This document shows positions 25,534-33,706 of a stretch of DNA of 64,000 nucleotides, in pieces (the first letter of the stretch is position 1; each line of letters begins with the position of its first letter). The stretch covers positions 1-64,000 of the forward strand of contig CADBHB010000009.1 in NCBI GenBank assembly GCA_902794395.1. Reading direction: 5' to 3'. Under the pieces are notes generated by a model. That model was given only the letters and a program-made list of their open reading frames with translations. It made no database searches and was not told where the DNA came from. The DNA is from an uncultured Ruminococcus sp. (GTDB lineage Bacteria; Bacillota; Clostridia; Oscillospirales; Acutalibacteraceae). Position numbers and translations under genes: made by a program.

Positions 25534-27411
25534 ATGTTTATTATCAAATATGCCTTAAAAAGCATATCTCGTTCTATCGGAAGAAACATCCTTATAGCAA
25601 TTATCGTTGTCATCATCGCAACAGCCGCCTGTGTAGCGATGTCCATTCAGCACGCGGCTGAAACCGCGGCGTCCAACAGCCTCAAGGGCATGAATATCTC
25701 AGCGCAGGTCAATGTAGACCGCGGATATGTTCTGGAAAAGGCAAAGGAAATAAAAGGCACGGATGATATGTCGGTACTGATGCCGGAAATAATGTCTTTG
25801 ATGAAAGAGCACGCGATCGATCTGGAAAAGATGGAGGAATACTGCGAGATAAAAAAGGGCGATTCCAACGAACCTCTTGTAAAGGATCACTACTACAACG
25901 CGTCAATTTCCATCAACGGCGAAGACATCAAAAAGTATGACCTGACCGCAAGCACCGAGGAGACCACCGCCGCGACAGAGGCTCCGACAGAAGCGACGAC
26001 CATGGTCGCGCCGACTATGACGGATCCTGCGGGCAATATCGTTGAAGTGCCTACTATGCCTACTGCGCCTACTCCCGAAACACCGCAGGAGCAGCCTCAG
26101 ATGGAAAAGCCCGGAGACTTTTCCCTGATAGGTTACAGCGGGTATAAGGCGATGGAGGATTTCAGCGACGATGATGAAGAAAGCATCTGCAAAATGACCG
26201 AAGGCGAGATGTTCGAGGACAATACCTCCGAATATGTCTGTGTGGTCGAAAAAAACCTCGCCGATTACAACAGCATCGCTGTCGGCGATACGATCAAACT
26301 GGTCAATCCCAATAACGAGGATGAAACATATGAGCTTAAGGTCGTGGGCATCTATAAATGCTCTACCGGCAGTCTGTCGGACGGCAGCGACGCCAGCAAC
26401 ACCATTCTGACAAGCTACGCGGTGGTAAAGGACATCGAGTCCAAATCGGAAGTTACCAACACCGGTTCCTCGTCCTCCGACTCCGGCGGTGACAGCTCAT
26501 CTTCGACCGCCGCGCAAACCACTACGGCGCCTACTGCCACACAGGCAACCACCGCGCCCGCAAAGGCGGCTGCCACTACTTCGCCCGCGAAGGCGGCAAC
26601 CACTACTGTGCCTGCGACTACCGCGCCCGCGACCACCGTTCCGGCAACGACCGGCAGCGCAGGTTCATCGGGAACAACAGGTTCCGACAGTTCGGACAGC
26701 AGCGAAGACGACTCAAAGGTCCTGGTCAGCCAGTTCACCGGAGCGTTCGTGTTCGGCTCTCTTGAGGACTACAACCGTTTTAAGGAAGAGGTCAAAAACA
26801 AAGCGATCGAGGACGGCGAGGACGGCGATATGTACATCGTGACTTCCAGCGACGTCGCCAATTTCAAGGCAGGTCTTAAGCCTCTGAAGAATTTGAAATC
26901 CTTTGCTACCACCTTCCTCTATCTTACTCTTGCCATAGGCGCTATAGTGCTGATCGTCATTTCCGTAATCAGCATCCGCGACCGCAAGTATGAGATAGGC
27001 GTGCTTGCCGCCATGGGAATGAAGAAGCTGAAGCTCAGCGTCATGTTTATGGTAGAGGTGCTCATCATCACCCTTGTCGGTATCTTGATAGGCGCCGCGG
27101 CAGGTTCGGCGGCGTCGGTACCCGTGACTAACAGCCTGCTTTCGGCTCAGGTAGAAAAACAGGAAGAAAGCAATTCAAAAAAGGATTCTCAGCAGATGCC
27201 CGGCGCTCCCTCCGCTCAAAAGGAGCGTCCCGATGACGGCGAAGTTTCGGGCGACATCACCTATGTGGAAAAGGTCGGCTTCTCTGTAGACGTCTTTGTT
27301 ATTCTAAAAATGCTGGTGATAGGCATCGTGCTGTCGCTGGTATCCGGCTTCACCTCGATACTGTTTATACTGCGGTACGACCCGAAACAAATACTGGCTA
27401 ACCGAGATTAG
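25534..27411 (+). CDS. FtsX/MacB-type ABC permease with Thr/Ala/Pro-rich extracellular segment
   Basis: The 625-residue product has AGGAGG before its ATG. It shows the MacB/FtsX topology: one N-terminal membrane helix (~15-38), a large extracellular region, and three C-terminal helices (~465-490, ~505-535, ~585-610) ending in the FxSILFILRYDP-type tail. The extracellular region carries two low-complexity Thr/Pro/Ala tracts (about 150-190 and 320-390) with repeated TTxPAT units, reminiscent of a glycosylated stalk. Such permeases act in lipoprotein, peptide or envelope-stress export. The ATPase gene follows after 12 bp. Confidence 0.88.
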   Translation: MFIIKYALKSISRSIGRNILIAIIVVIIATAACVAMSIQHAAETAASNSLKGMNISAQVNVDRGYVLEKAKEIKGTDDMSVLMPEIMSLMKEHAIDLEKMEEYCEIKKGDSNEPLVKDHYYNASISINGEDIKKYDLTASTEETTAATEAPTEATTMVAPTMTDPAGNIVEVPTMPTAPTPETPQEQPQMEKPGDFSLIGYSGYKAMEDFSDDDEESICKMTEGEMFEDNTSEYVCVVEKNLADYNSIAVGDTIKLVNPNNEDETYELKVVGIYKCSTGSLSDGSDASNTILTSYAVVKDIESKSEVTNTGSSSSDSGGDSSSSTAAQTTTAPTATQATTAPAKAAATTSPAKAATTTVPATTAPATTVPATTGSAGSSGTTGSDSSDSSEDDSKVLVSQFTGAFVFGSLEDYNRFKEEVKNKAIEDGEDGDMYIVTSSDVANFKAGLKPLKNLKSFATTFLYLTLAIGAIVLIVISVISIRDRKYEIGVLAAMGMKKLKLSVMFMVEVLIITLVGILIGAAAGSAASVPVTNSLLSAQVEKQEESNSKKDSQQMPGAPSAQKERPDDGEVSGDITYVEKVGFSVDVFVILKMLVIGIVLSLVSGFTSILFILRYDPKQILANRD

Positions 27412-27423
27412 GGGGGGATCGTG

Positions 27424-28098
27424 ATGAGTGTTATCGAATTAAAAAATGTTTCGTTTTCCTACCCGAACAATCCCGTTATCAAAAACCTGGACTATTCCTT
27501 TGAAGCGGGCATGGTTTACGCGATCACCGGAAAATCCGGCTCCGGAAAAACGACTCTGCTCTCTTTGCTTTCCGGCATCATGGAGCCCACCTCCGGCTAT
27601 ATTGCCTACAAGGGCTACCCGATAGATGAAAGCGACAAATATATCTACCGCAGCAGAGATGTAGGCGTGATTTTTCAGGAGTATAACCTCCTTCCTAAAT
27701 TCACGGTCAGAGAAAACATCCAGCTGTCTTTCGACATCTCCGGAAAAAAGCTGAGAGACGTCGGTCACTACAGAAAAATGCGCGACTATGTGGATGGGCT
27801 CATCCGCGAGGTCGGACTTGATCCGGATACTATCGGAAACAGAAGGATACTGCATATTTCGGGCGGTCAGCAGCAGAGGATAGCTATCGCGCGCGCACTG
27901 AGCTTTCAGCCCAGCGTTATCCTCGCCGACGAGCCTACGGGAAACCTGGATATGGATACCAGTATCGACATCCTAAAGGTGTTTACGCACCTGGCGCACG
28001 AATTGGGCCGCTGTGTAATTATCGTAACACACTCGCCGCAGATCGCCGAGATGGCAGACCTCCGGCTCGATCTGCAGCCGTTTTCCAAGTACCTGTGA
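27424..28098 (+). CDS. ABC transporter ATP-binding protein (MacB/LolD type)
   Basis: The ATG at 27424 is preferred to GTG at 27421 because of its spacing to AGGGGGG. The 224-residue cytoplasmic ATPase has Walker A GKSGSGKTT (~39-47), Q-loop FQEYNLL, signature ISGGQQQR (~145), Walker B VILADEPTGNLD (~166) and H-loop VTHS (~205). It pairs with the preceding FtsX-type permease. The DEPTGNLD form is typical of the LolD/MacB/FtsE group. Confidence 0.93.
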   Translation: MSVIELKNVSFSYPNNPVIKNLDYSFEAGMVYAITGKSGSGKTTLLSLLSGIMEPTSGYIAYKGYPIDESDKYIYRSRDVGVIFQEYNLLPKFTVRENIQLSFDISGKKLRDVGHYRKMRDYVDGLIREVGLDPDTIGNRRILHISGGQQQRIAIARALSFQPSVILADEPTGNLDMDTSIDILKVFTHLAHELGRCVIIVTHSPQIAEMADLRLDLQPFSKYL

Positions 28099-28245
28099 GC
28101 TGTGTCTGACAAAACCGGTTTTCCGCGAGTTTTCTTCGATGTGCTGCTTTCGCAGCAAAAGCCGTATATTGTCTTGCTTGCCCGCTGCAAGGCGATCCTT
28201 ATATTATAAGAACGGCATAAAAGCGGGCGGAAAGGTTGGATCATC

Positions 28246-29337
28246 ATGTCATTGAGCGAGTATGAGCTTTCGCTGGTTTCGGAAGCGAGAAAAGGGAAAA
28301 AGAAAGCTCTTGACAGGCTTTATGATGCCCTTCACAAAACTCTGTGCGAAACGATAGAAACCGAATTGGGCGATCGTTCAAGGGCGGAAACCATCATGCG
28401 TCTGGTCTTTGACAAAATGAAGGGTGAGATAAAGTCCTTATCCGATTCCACTCAATTTGAAGCGTTGGCGATCCGTATGACGATCGCCGAATGTAAGAAT
28501 TATCCCAAATCGAACGATCCGGCGGACGGCTCCGGCGCCACGACGTTTGCCGCCTACAAAGGGAAGGGCGGCGCGCAGGAAACGCCGGCACAGCCGAGCG
28601 TTCAGCCCGAGCCTGTGGTACAGCAGCCGGTACAGCCGAGTATTCAGCCTGAGCCTGTGATACAGCAGCCGGCACAGCCGAGCGTTCAGCCCGAGCCTGT
28701 GGTACAGCAGCCGGCACAGCCGAGCGTTCAGCCTGAGCCCGTGATACAGCAGCCGGCACAGCCGAGCGTTCAGCCCGAGCCTGTAATACAGCAGCCGGTA
28801 CAGCCGAGCGTTCAGCCTGAGCCTGTGATACAGCAGCCGGCACAGCCAAGCGTTCAGCCTGAGCCTGTGATACAGCAGCCGGCACAGCCGAGCGTTCAGC
28901 CCGAGCCTGTGATACAGCAGCCCGTTCAGCATTATGTGCAGCCGCAGCAGCCCGCTCAGCGCTATGTGCAGCCGCAGCAGCCCGCTCAGCGCTATGCGCA
29001 GCCTCAGCAGCCGGCACAGCGCTATGTGCAGCCGCAGCAGCCCGCTCAGCGCTATGCGCAGCCTCAGCAGCCCGCTCAGCGCTATGTGCAGCCGCAGCAG
29101 CCCGCTCAGCGCTATGTGCAGCCTCAGCAGCCCGCTCAGCGTTATGCGCAGCCGCAGCAGCCCGCTCAGCGCTATGTACAGCAGCCGCAGCAGCCCGCTC
29201 AGCGTTATGCGCAGCCGCCGCAGCAGCCCGCTCAGCGCTATGCGCAGCAGCCGCAGCAGCCCGCTCAGCGTAATGTGCAGCAGCCTCAGCAACCGGCACA
29301 GCGCGATTTGCGTCAACCGCCAAAAGAAGGATCGTAG
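28246..29337 (+). CDS. sigma-region-2-like domain with Pro/Gln repeat tail
   Basis: GGAAAGG precedes the ATG by 10 bp. Residues ~1-90 (LVSEARKGKKKALDRLYDAL...ETIMRLVFDKMKGEI) resemble region 2 of ECF sigma factors, but no region 4 follows, so a complete sigma factor is unlikely. Residues ~115-355 are pure repeats: eight copies of a 15-residue QPSVQPEPVIQQPAQ unit, then about twelve copies of a 10-11-residue PQQPAQRYVQ unit. There is no membrane segment. It follows the ABC genes after ~147 bp and precedes a strong terminator. The repeats will vary in number between strains. Confidence 0.75.
   Translation: MSLSEYELSLVSEARKGKKKALDRLYDALHKTLCETIETELGDRSRAETIMRLVFDKMKGEIKSLSDSTQFEALAIRMTIAECKNYPKSNDPADGSGATTFAAYKGKGGAQETPAQPSVQPEPVVQQPVQPSIQPEPVIQQPAQPSVQPEPVVQQPAQPSVQPEPVIQQPAQPSVQPEPVIQQPVQPSVQPEPVIQQPAQPSVQPEPVIQQPAQPSVQPEPVIQQPVQHYVQPQQPAQRYVQPQQPAQRYAQPQQPAQRYVQPQQPAQRYAQPQQPAQRYVQPQQPAQRYVQPQQPAQRYAQPQQPAQRYVQQPQQPAQRYAQPPQQPAQRYAQQPQQPAQRNVQQPQQPAQRDLRQPPKEGS
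28585..29310 (+). repeat. in-gene tandem repeats, 45-bp then 30-bp units
   Basis: There are eight 45-bp units (CAGCCGAGCGTTCAGCC... type) followed by about twelve units of 30-33 bp (CAGCCCGCTCAGCGCTATG type). Most differences between units are synonymous or V/A changes, which indicates recent expansion and in-frame slippage. Confidence 0.9.
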
Positions 29338-29421
29338 CGCAGCGGATACAGCGCCGCTCTGCAAATAATTCCTGTTTTGTCTTAGCGTTTTTTGCGCGGC
29401 ATTAATATAAGCTATATAAAC

Positions 29422-29460
29422 AACAGGGCCGTCACGTCATTGTGACAGCCCTGTTTTTGT
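29422..29460 (+). terminator. rho-independent terminator
   Basis: AACAGGGC-C-GTCAC (29422-29435) pairs with GTGAC-A-GCCCTGTT and is followed by TTTTTG. It closes the plus-strand block that begins at 17 kb. Confidence 0.8.
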
Positions 29461-29544
29461 ACGCTCGCTCATAGCTCGGTAAGCATATAAATAGCTTATT
29501 ATCTTGAAGTCCTGTTCGGATCTTTTTTGTGAAGCAGACCGATA

Positions 29545-30966
29545 TTATTCGGCGACTGAGATCCACTGTTCCGTCGTGAATTTCTCCAACACCCATTTTC
29601 CGTTGAATCTTCCCAGTCCGCTTTCCTTTTCACCGCCGAACATCACGTGAAATTCCTCGCCGATGGTCTGATCGTTTATGTGTACCATGCCGCTTTCCAG
29701 CTCGGAGGCGATCTTTGCGGCACGGAACAAGTCGCGGCTCATAACGCTGTTTGACAAGCCGTAGTTGGTATCGTTGACTATCTCTATCGCTTCGCGCTCA
29801 TCGGAGGCGCACATCAGGCTGCACACGGGACCGAAAACCTCGTTTTGCGCAGAAAACATATCGCGTGTAACGTCGGCGAGCAACCACGGAGACACAACGT
29901 TTCCGTCTGTGCTGCCCTTAACAAGAACACCGGCGCCCGCGGAAACGGTGCTTTCGATCGCCTGCTCGAATTTGGCGACCTGTCCCGCGTTGATGAGCGG
30001 ACCGACAAAAACCTCGGGGTCCTTTGGGTCGCCTGCCTTCAAATGCTTGACCTTTTCGGCAAAACGATCGCAAAAATCCCTGTAGACGCTTTCAACGGCA
30101 ACTATACGGTTGACGCCCATGCAGATCTGACCCTGATGGAAGTAAGCGCCGAACAGCGCTTTTTCCGCCGCCGCTTCCAAATCGGCGTCCTCAAGTATTA
30201 GCATGGCGTTATTGCCGCCCAGCTCAAGCGAAACGTCGCATATCCTGTCCGCGGCAAGCGCGGCGATGTGCTTGCCCACCTCGGAGGAGCCGGTGAAAGA
30301 GATAAGGTCGGACGACGGATGGCTGACGAGGTAATCGCCGATGTCGCTGCCGCCGCCTGTAACAACGTTTAACAGGCCCGCAGGTACTCCGGCTTTGTCA
30401 AATATCTCCGCCAGCATCAGCGCGCTTGCCGGAGTTTCCGACGACGGCTTCAAAACTACCGCGTTGGAGCAGGCTATGGCAGGTAAAATCGATTTCAGCG
30501 CCAGCAGGAAGGGAACGTTCCACGGCGTGATAACGGTTATGACCCCGCGCGGCTTGCGCAGGATGCAGTTGAACTGTCCGGGGACGTCCGAAGGCTGCAG
30601 CTTTCCCTCCATTTGCGCGGGAAATTGCATAAAATACCGCACCATTTGCGCGCAGGTCGCAGCTTCGTAACCGCGCTTCGGCGCGACAGAGCCGCCTTCC
30701 AGCATCAAACATTCCTCTATGGCGGGCGCGTACTCGCGTATCACGCCCAAAAGCCTCTCAAACAAATCTACCTTTTCAGCCACGGTCGTTTTGCTCCACG
30801 CCTTCTGTGCCGCCTCAGCCGCCGAAAAAGCGGCGTCTATATCGCGCTTGCCCGCGCTTTTGTATGTAAACAGGGTCTCGCCCGTATAGGGGTTTATATC
30901 GGACATCTCTTTGCCCGAGCCTTCTACCCACTGACCGTTGATGTAAAGCTTGTCATATGCTTTCAT
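29545..30966 (-). CDS. NAD(P)-dependent aldehyde dehydrogenase
   Basis: The start is the ATG at 30966, directly after GGAGGAG; a longer in-frame extension to 31056 overlaps the MFS gene and has no such site. The 473-residue product has the TPWNVPF motif, the coenzyme motif FTGSSEVG, the glutamate motif ELGGNNAML and the nucleophile GQICMG (~270). These define the ALDH superfamily, close in style to benzaldehyde/vanillin dehydrogenases. It oxidises an aldehyde to the acid. Next to an aryl-alcohol-type dehydrogenase and an MFS carrier, an aromatic or short-chain alcohol route is plausible; the substrate is not readable from sequence. Confidence 0.9.
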   Translation of the reverse strand: MKAYDKLYINGQWVEGSGKEMSDINPYTGETLFTYKSAGKRDIDAAFSAAEAAQKAWSKTTVAEKVDLFERLLGVIREYAPAIEECLMLEGGSVAPKRGYEAATCAQMVRYFMQFPAQMEGKLQPSDVPGQFNCILRKPRGVITVITPWNVPFLLALKSILPAIACSNAVVLKPSSETPASALMLAEIFDKAGVPAGLLNVVTGGGSDIGDYLVSHPSSDLISFTGSSEVGKHIAALAADRICDVSLELGGNNAMLILEDADLEAAAEKALFGAYFHQGQICMGVNRIVAVESVYRDFCDRFAEKVKHLKAGDPKDPEVFVGPLINAGQVAKFEQAIESTVSAGAGVLVKGSTDGNVVSPWLLADVTRDMFSAQNEVFGPVCSLMCASDEREAIEIVNDTNYGLSNSVMSRDLFRAAKIASELESGMVHINDQTIGEEFHVMFGGEKESGLGRFNGKWVLEKFTTEQWISVAE

Positions 30967-30979
30967 GTTATCTCCTCCG

Positions 30980-32290
30980 TTAACCTTCTTTTTTGTCCGC
31001 AAGATGCTGATGCTCCTGCGCCGCGATGTAATCCTTGTTGTATTTATGCTCGTCAATGAAGGAAACCATTATCATTACGAGCAGCGAAATTCCCGCGAAC
31101 AAAAGATAGGCGGGGTTCAGATTTCCGAACTGATCCAGGATCATGCCGTCGATAACGAAGCACCACGCAGTAACAAATCCCTGGATAGGGAACAGCACCG
31201 AATTGATCTTGTCATAGCCGTGACGTCCGAAGATCGACGCCGGAAGCGACACCGTAAAGTTGCCCGAGCCGCCGATGCCCATGGAGATCATAAAGATCGA
31301 AACATAAAACAGTATGCTCACCGATTCCTGCCGCGCGGCGATGACGTTTACCACAAAGGCGATAGCGTACCATATGCAGAAGAACTGCATGGTGCGTTTT
31401 GTTCCTATCTTGTCGTCTATAACGCCGATAAGCCACGAGAAAATCAGCGCCAGTATAGCCAGTATGGTCATCATCATTATCGCGCCGCCCTCTTCCATGT
31501 GGAAGGTTTCGATGTTTCTGGTGACCAGCTGTGACATTACGCCGATAGAGCAGACCTGAAGCAGTCCCGTGTATATCGCCGCCATCCAGACCTCTTTGGT
31601 TTTGAGTATCTTTTTAATGGTCCAGCCGCCGTCGTCATCCTCATGGCAGTACTCCTCGGCATATATCTCATCCGAGACGTTGTCGGGATTCTGACCGCGT
31701 TCACGCGGATCGTTGCGCATGATTATCCAGCCCGCGATACCGAGTATGGCGGTCACGATGCCTATGGGTATAACAGCGGTTTTTATTGTTCCGGTCAGCT
31801 GCACCAGCCAGGTGTACAGCGCTACGAAGGTAGCGGACGCGGTGTTGTTGCCCATGGTGACATATCCCATTACCAAGCCCTTTTTCTTAGGGAACCACCG
31901 CGCGATAAGCGTGCCGCCGGCAACATATCCAGCCGACAAAAGACCTGCCGCGCATACGGCGGTAAACGCGGTGTAGACCAAAAGGCTGTCGGTGTTGCCG
32001 CAAACTATATAGGCGCCGCCGCTGATGATTAGCAATATGCCGCAGGTTTTACGCGGTCCGATCTTATTGTTGACCTGTCCCGAGATAATATATCCTATCA
32101 CCGCAAATATTCCCGCGATGCCGTTTGCCTGAAGGATGTCCGAGGGCTTGCAGCCGATGTTTTCCGCCGCTCTGCCCGCCAGCACATTGGTGCCGTCGTT
32201 GATAAGTGCTATATACAGATAAAACATCAAAAAGCAGTAGATTATGACTACCCATCCCGCTTTTCCGTAATCACTGAATTTTCGTTTCAT
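30980..32290 (-). CDS. MFS transporter, OxlT-like
   Basis: The 436-residue product has twelve predicted membrane segments, the loop motif GPRKT after helix 2 (KIGPRKTCGIL) and the ARWFPKKKGLVMG motif of the oxalate/formate-antiporter-like MFS family. It ends 13 bp before the aldehyde dehydrogenase start and begins 11 bp after the alcohol dehydrogenase stop, so it belongs to the same operon and probably moves that pathway's carboxylate or alcohol. Confidence 0.88.
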   Translation of the reverse strand: MKRKFSDYGKAGWVVIIYCFLMFYLYIALINDGTNVLAGRAAENIGCKPSDILQANGIAGIFAVIGYIISGQVNNKIGPRKTCGILLIISGGAYIVCGNTDSLLVYTAFTAVCAAGLLSAGYVAGGTLIARWFPKKKGLVMGYVTMGNNTASATFVALYTWLVQLTGTIKTAVIPIGIVTAILGIAGWIIMRNDPRERGQNPDNVSDEIYAEEYCHEDDDGGWTIKKILKTKEVWMAAIYTGLLQVCSIGVMSQLVTRNIETFHMEEGGAIMMMTILAILALIFSWLIGVIDDKIGTKRTMQFFCIWYAIAFVVNVIAARQESVSILFYVSIFMISMGIGGSGNFTVSLPASIFGRHGYDKINSVLFPIQGFVTAWCFVIDGMILDQFGNLNPAYLLFAGISLLVMIMVSFIDEHKYNKDYIAAQEHQHLADKKEG

Positions 32291-32301
32291 GTCGTTTCCT
32301 C

Positions 32302-33399
32302 CTATTCCATCACCAGCACTGCCTTAACGGTCTTGCCTGTGCTGAGATCCTCAAAAGCCTTGTTGATGTCCTCAAACGGATAGGTGGTTATCATTTTGTC
32401 AAAGGGGAATAGCCCCAGCTTGTAGTAGTGGATAAGCTGCGGTATAAAGATCTGCGGGATAGAGTATCCCTCAACCACGCCGACCAGGCTTTTCGCAACG
32501 CCCATCAGCTCGCCCTCGACCTGGAAGGTAATATCCTGCGCGGCGCCGACAGCCGCGCACACGCCCAGTGAACGCACGGCGTTCAGCGAGGTCCTCAGCG
32601 ATTCGCCGCTGCCCGTGCAGTCGGCGGCGTAATGAGCGCCCAAGCCGTCTGTAAGCTCTCTGACCGCCTCGGGAACCGAGTCGACCTTTGCCGCGTTTAT
32701 CGTGTGGGTAGCTCCCAGCTCCGCGGCAAACGCCAGCTTTTCGTCGGAGATGTCACAGGCGATGATCTTTGTGCAGGCGGACAGCTTTGCCGCCATTATC
32801 GCGCTCAGACCTACAGCGCCGCAGCCGGTGATGAGGATAGAGGTGTCGGCGGCGGGGCGCAGAACGTTAAGCACCGTGCCTGCTCCGGTTTGGATGCCGC
32901 AGCCCATAGGGGCGGCGAGATACAGCGGGAAATCATCGGCGACGCGGATAAGGTTGTTTTGGTGCACTACCGCGTGGGAAGCGAACGCGCTTTGACCGAA
33001 GAATGACGAGACCTCTTTGCCGCGGTATGAAAGGCGTTTTGTACCGTCAAAATGCGTGCCGGTGAAGTTCAGGCGTCTGTTGGCTCGGCAGCCGAACGGC
33101 ATACCGCGCTTGCACGCTTCACAGGCGCCGCAATAGCTGTATGAAAAGCCGACCTTGTCGCCCTCCTTGAAATCCGTAACGCCGGGGCCGGTCTTGACAA
33201 CCGTTCCCGCGCCTTCGTGACCGAAAACGGCGGGGAATGCCAGCGGAAAGAATCCCAGTCTGCCGACCTCGTCAGTGTGACAAATGCCGCAGGCGGCTAT
33301 CTTTACCAAGACCTCTCCTTCCTTAGGCTCGTCGAGCGTTACGTCCCTTATGGCGACAGTACCCTCTTTTTCTTCGACAATGGCTGCTTTGATGTTCAT
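32302..33399 (-). CDS. zinc-dependent alcohol dehydrogenase (aryl/benzyl-alcohol type)
   Basis: The 365-residue medium-chain dehydrogenase has catalytic-zinc ligands in CGICHTDE and GHEGAG, four structural-zinc cysteines in CGACEACKRGMPFGC, and a Rossmann motif GCGAVGLS. It interconverts an alcohol and an aldehyde with NAD(P). As the first gene of the three-gene set it would feed aldehyde to the aldehyde dehydrogenase. The ribosome binding site is AGAGG. The ~300 bp in front contain repeated CGGAAACG boxes that could be operator sites. Confidence 0.92.
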   Translation of the reverse strand: MNIKAAIVEEKEGTVAIRDVTLDEPKEGEVLVKIAACGICHTDEVGRLGFFPLAFPAVFGHEGAGTVVKTGPGVTDFKEGDKVGFSYSYCGACEACKRGMPFGCRANRRLNFTGTHFDGTKRLSYRGKEVSSFFGQSAFASHAVVHQNNLIRVADDFPLYLAAPMGCGIQTGAGTVLNVLRPAADTSILITGCGAVGLSAIMAAKLSACTKIIACDISDEKLAFAAELGATHTINAAKVDSVPEAVRELTDGLGAHYAADCTGSGESLRTSLNAVRSLGVCAAVGAAQDITFQVEGELMGVAKSLVGVVEGYSIPQIFIPQLIHYYKLGLFPFDKMITTYPFEDINKAFEDLSTGKTVKAVLVME

Positions 33400-33572
33400 T
33401 ATCTAACCTCTTTTCTCATTTTTATCGCATGGAAAAACGCGCGTCCCGCCGTTGCACGCGGTTGTTATCGGTGCGGTCTTATTGGCGGGAGAGCAGCGCC
33501 TGCCGGCGCGTATATGGACACGGAAAGCCCTTTTCAGGGTGGTTTCCGGTTTTGGACGAAGGTTTTTATTTG

Positions 33573-33641
33573 CGGAAACGAGCATGGGTAAAAAACTGCG
33601 CGTTTCCGAATTTGGATTTCAGTGTGCATTATCGGAAACGC
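33573..33641. promoter_or_regulatory. operator-like cluster of CGGAAACG boxes
   Basis: CGGAAACG occurs at 33573-33580 and 33633-33640, and its complement CGTTTCCG at 33602-33609. The last two form a perfect 10-bp inverted repeat (GCGTTTCCGA at 33600-33609, TCGGAAACGC at 33632-33641). The cluster is 170-240 bp upstream of the alcohol dehydrogenase and just after the regulator's terminator. Confidence 0.45.
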
Positions 33642-33649
33642 AAATGCTC

Positions 33650-33690
33650 AAAAAAACCAAGCCGTTTTGTGACAAAGCGAAAAACGGCTT
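33650..33690 (-). terminator. rho-independent terminator of the double-HTH regulator
   Basis: On the minus strand, AAGCCGTTTT (33690-33681) pairs with AAAACGGCTT (33668-33659), followed by GG and seven T. It lies ~17 bp after the regulator's stop codon and separates it from the dehydrogenase operon. Confidence 0.8.
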
Positions 33691-33706
33691 TGCAGAGATT
33701 AGCGCG

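Noticed and set aside
28585..29310. Possible CRISPR array
   Set aside because: The units are contiguous coding repeats with no unique spacers.
28394..29368. Two ~308-residue minus-strand ORFs and a Ser-rich plus ORF over the Pro/Gln repeats
   Set aside because: Tandem repeats keep all frames open; none of the alternative frames has a start site or a non-repeat domain.
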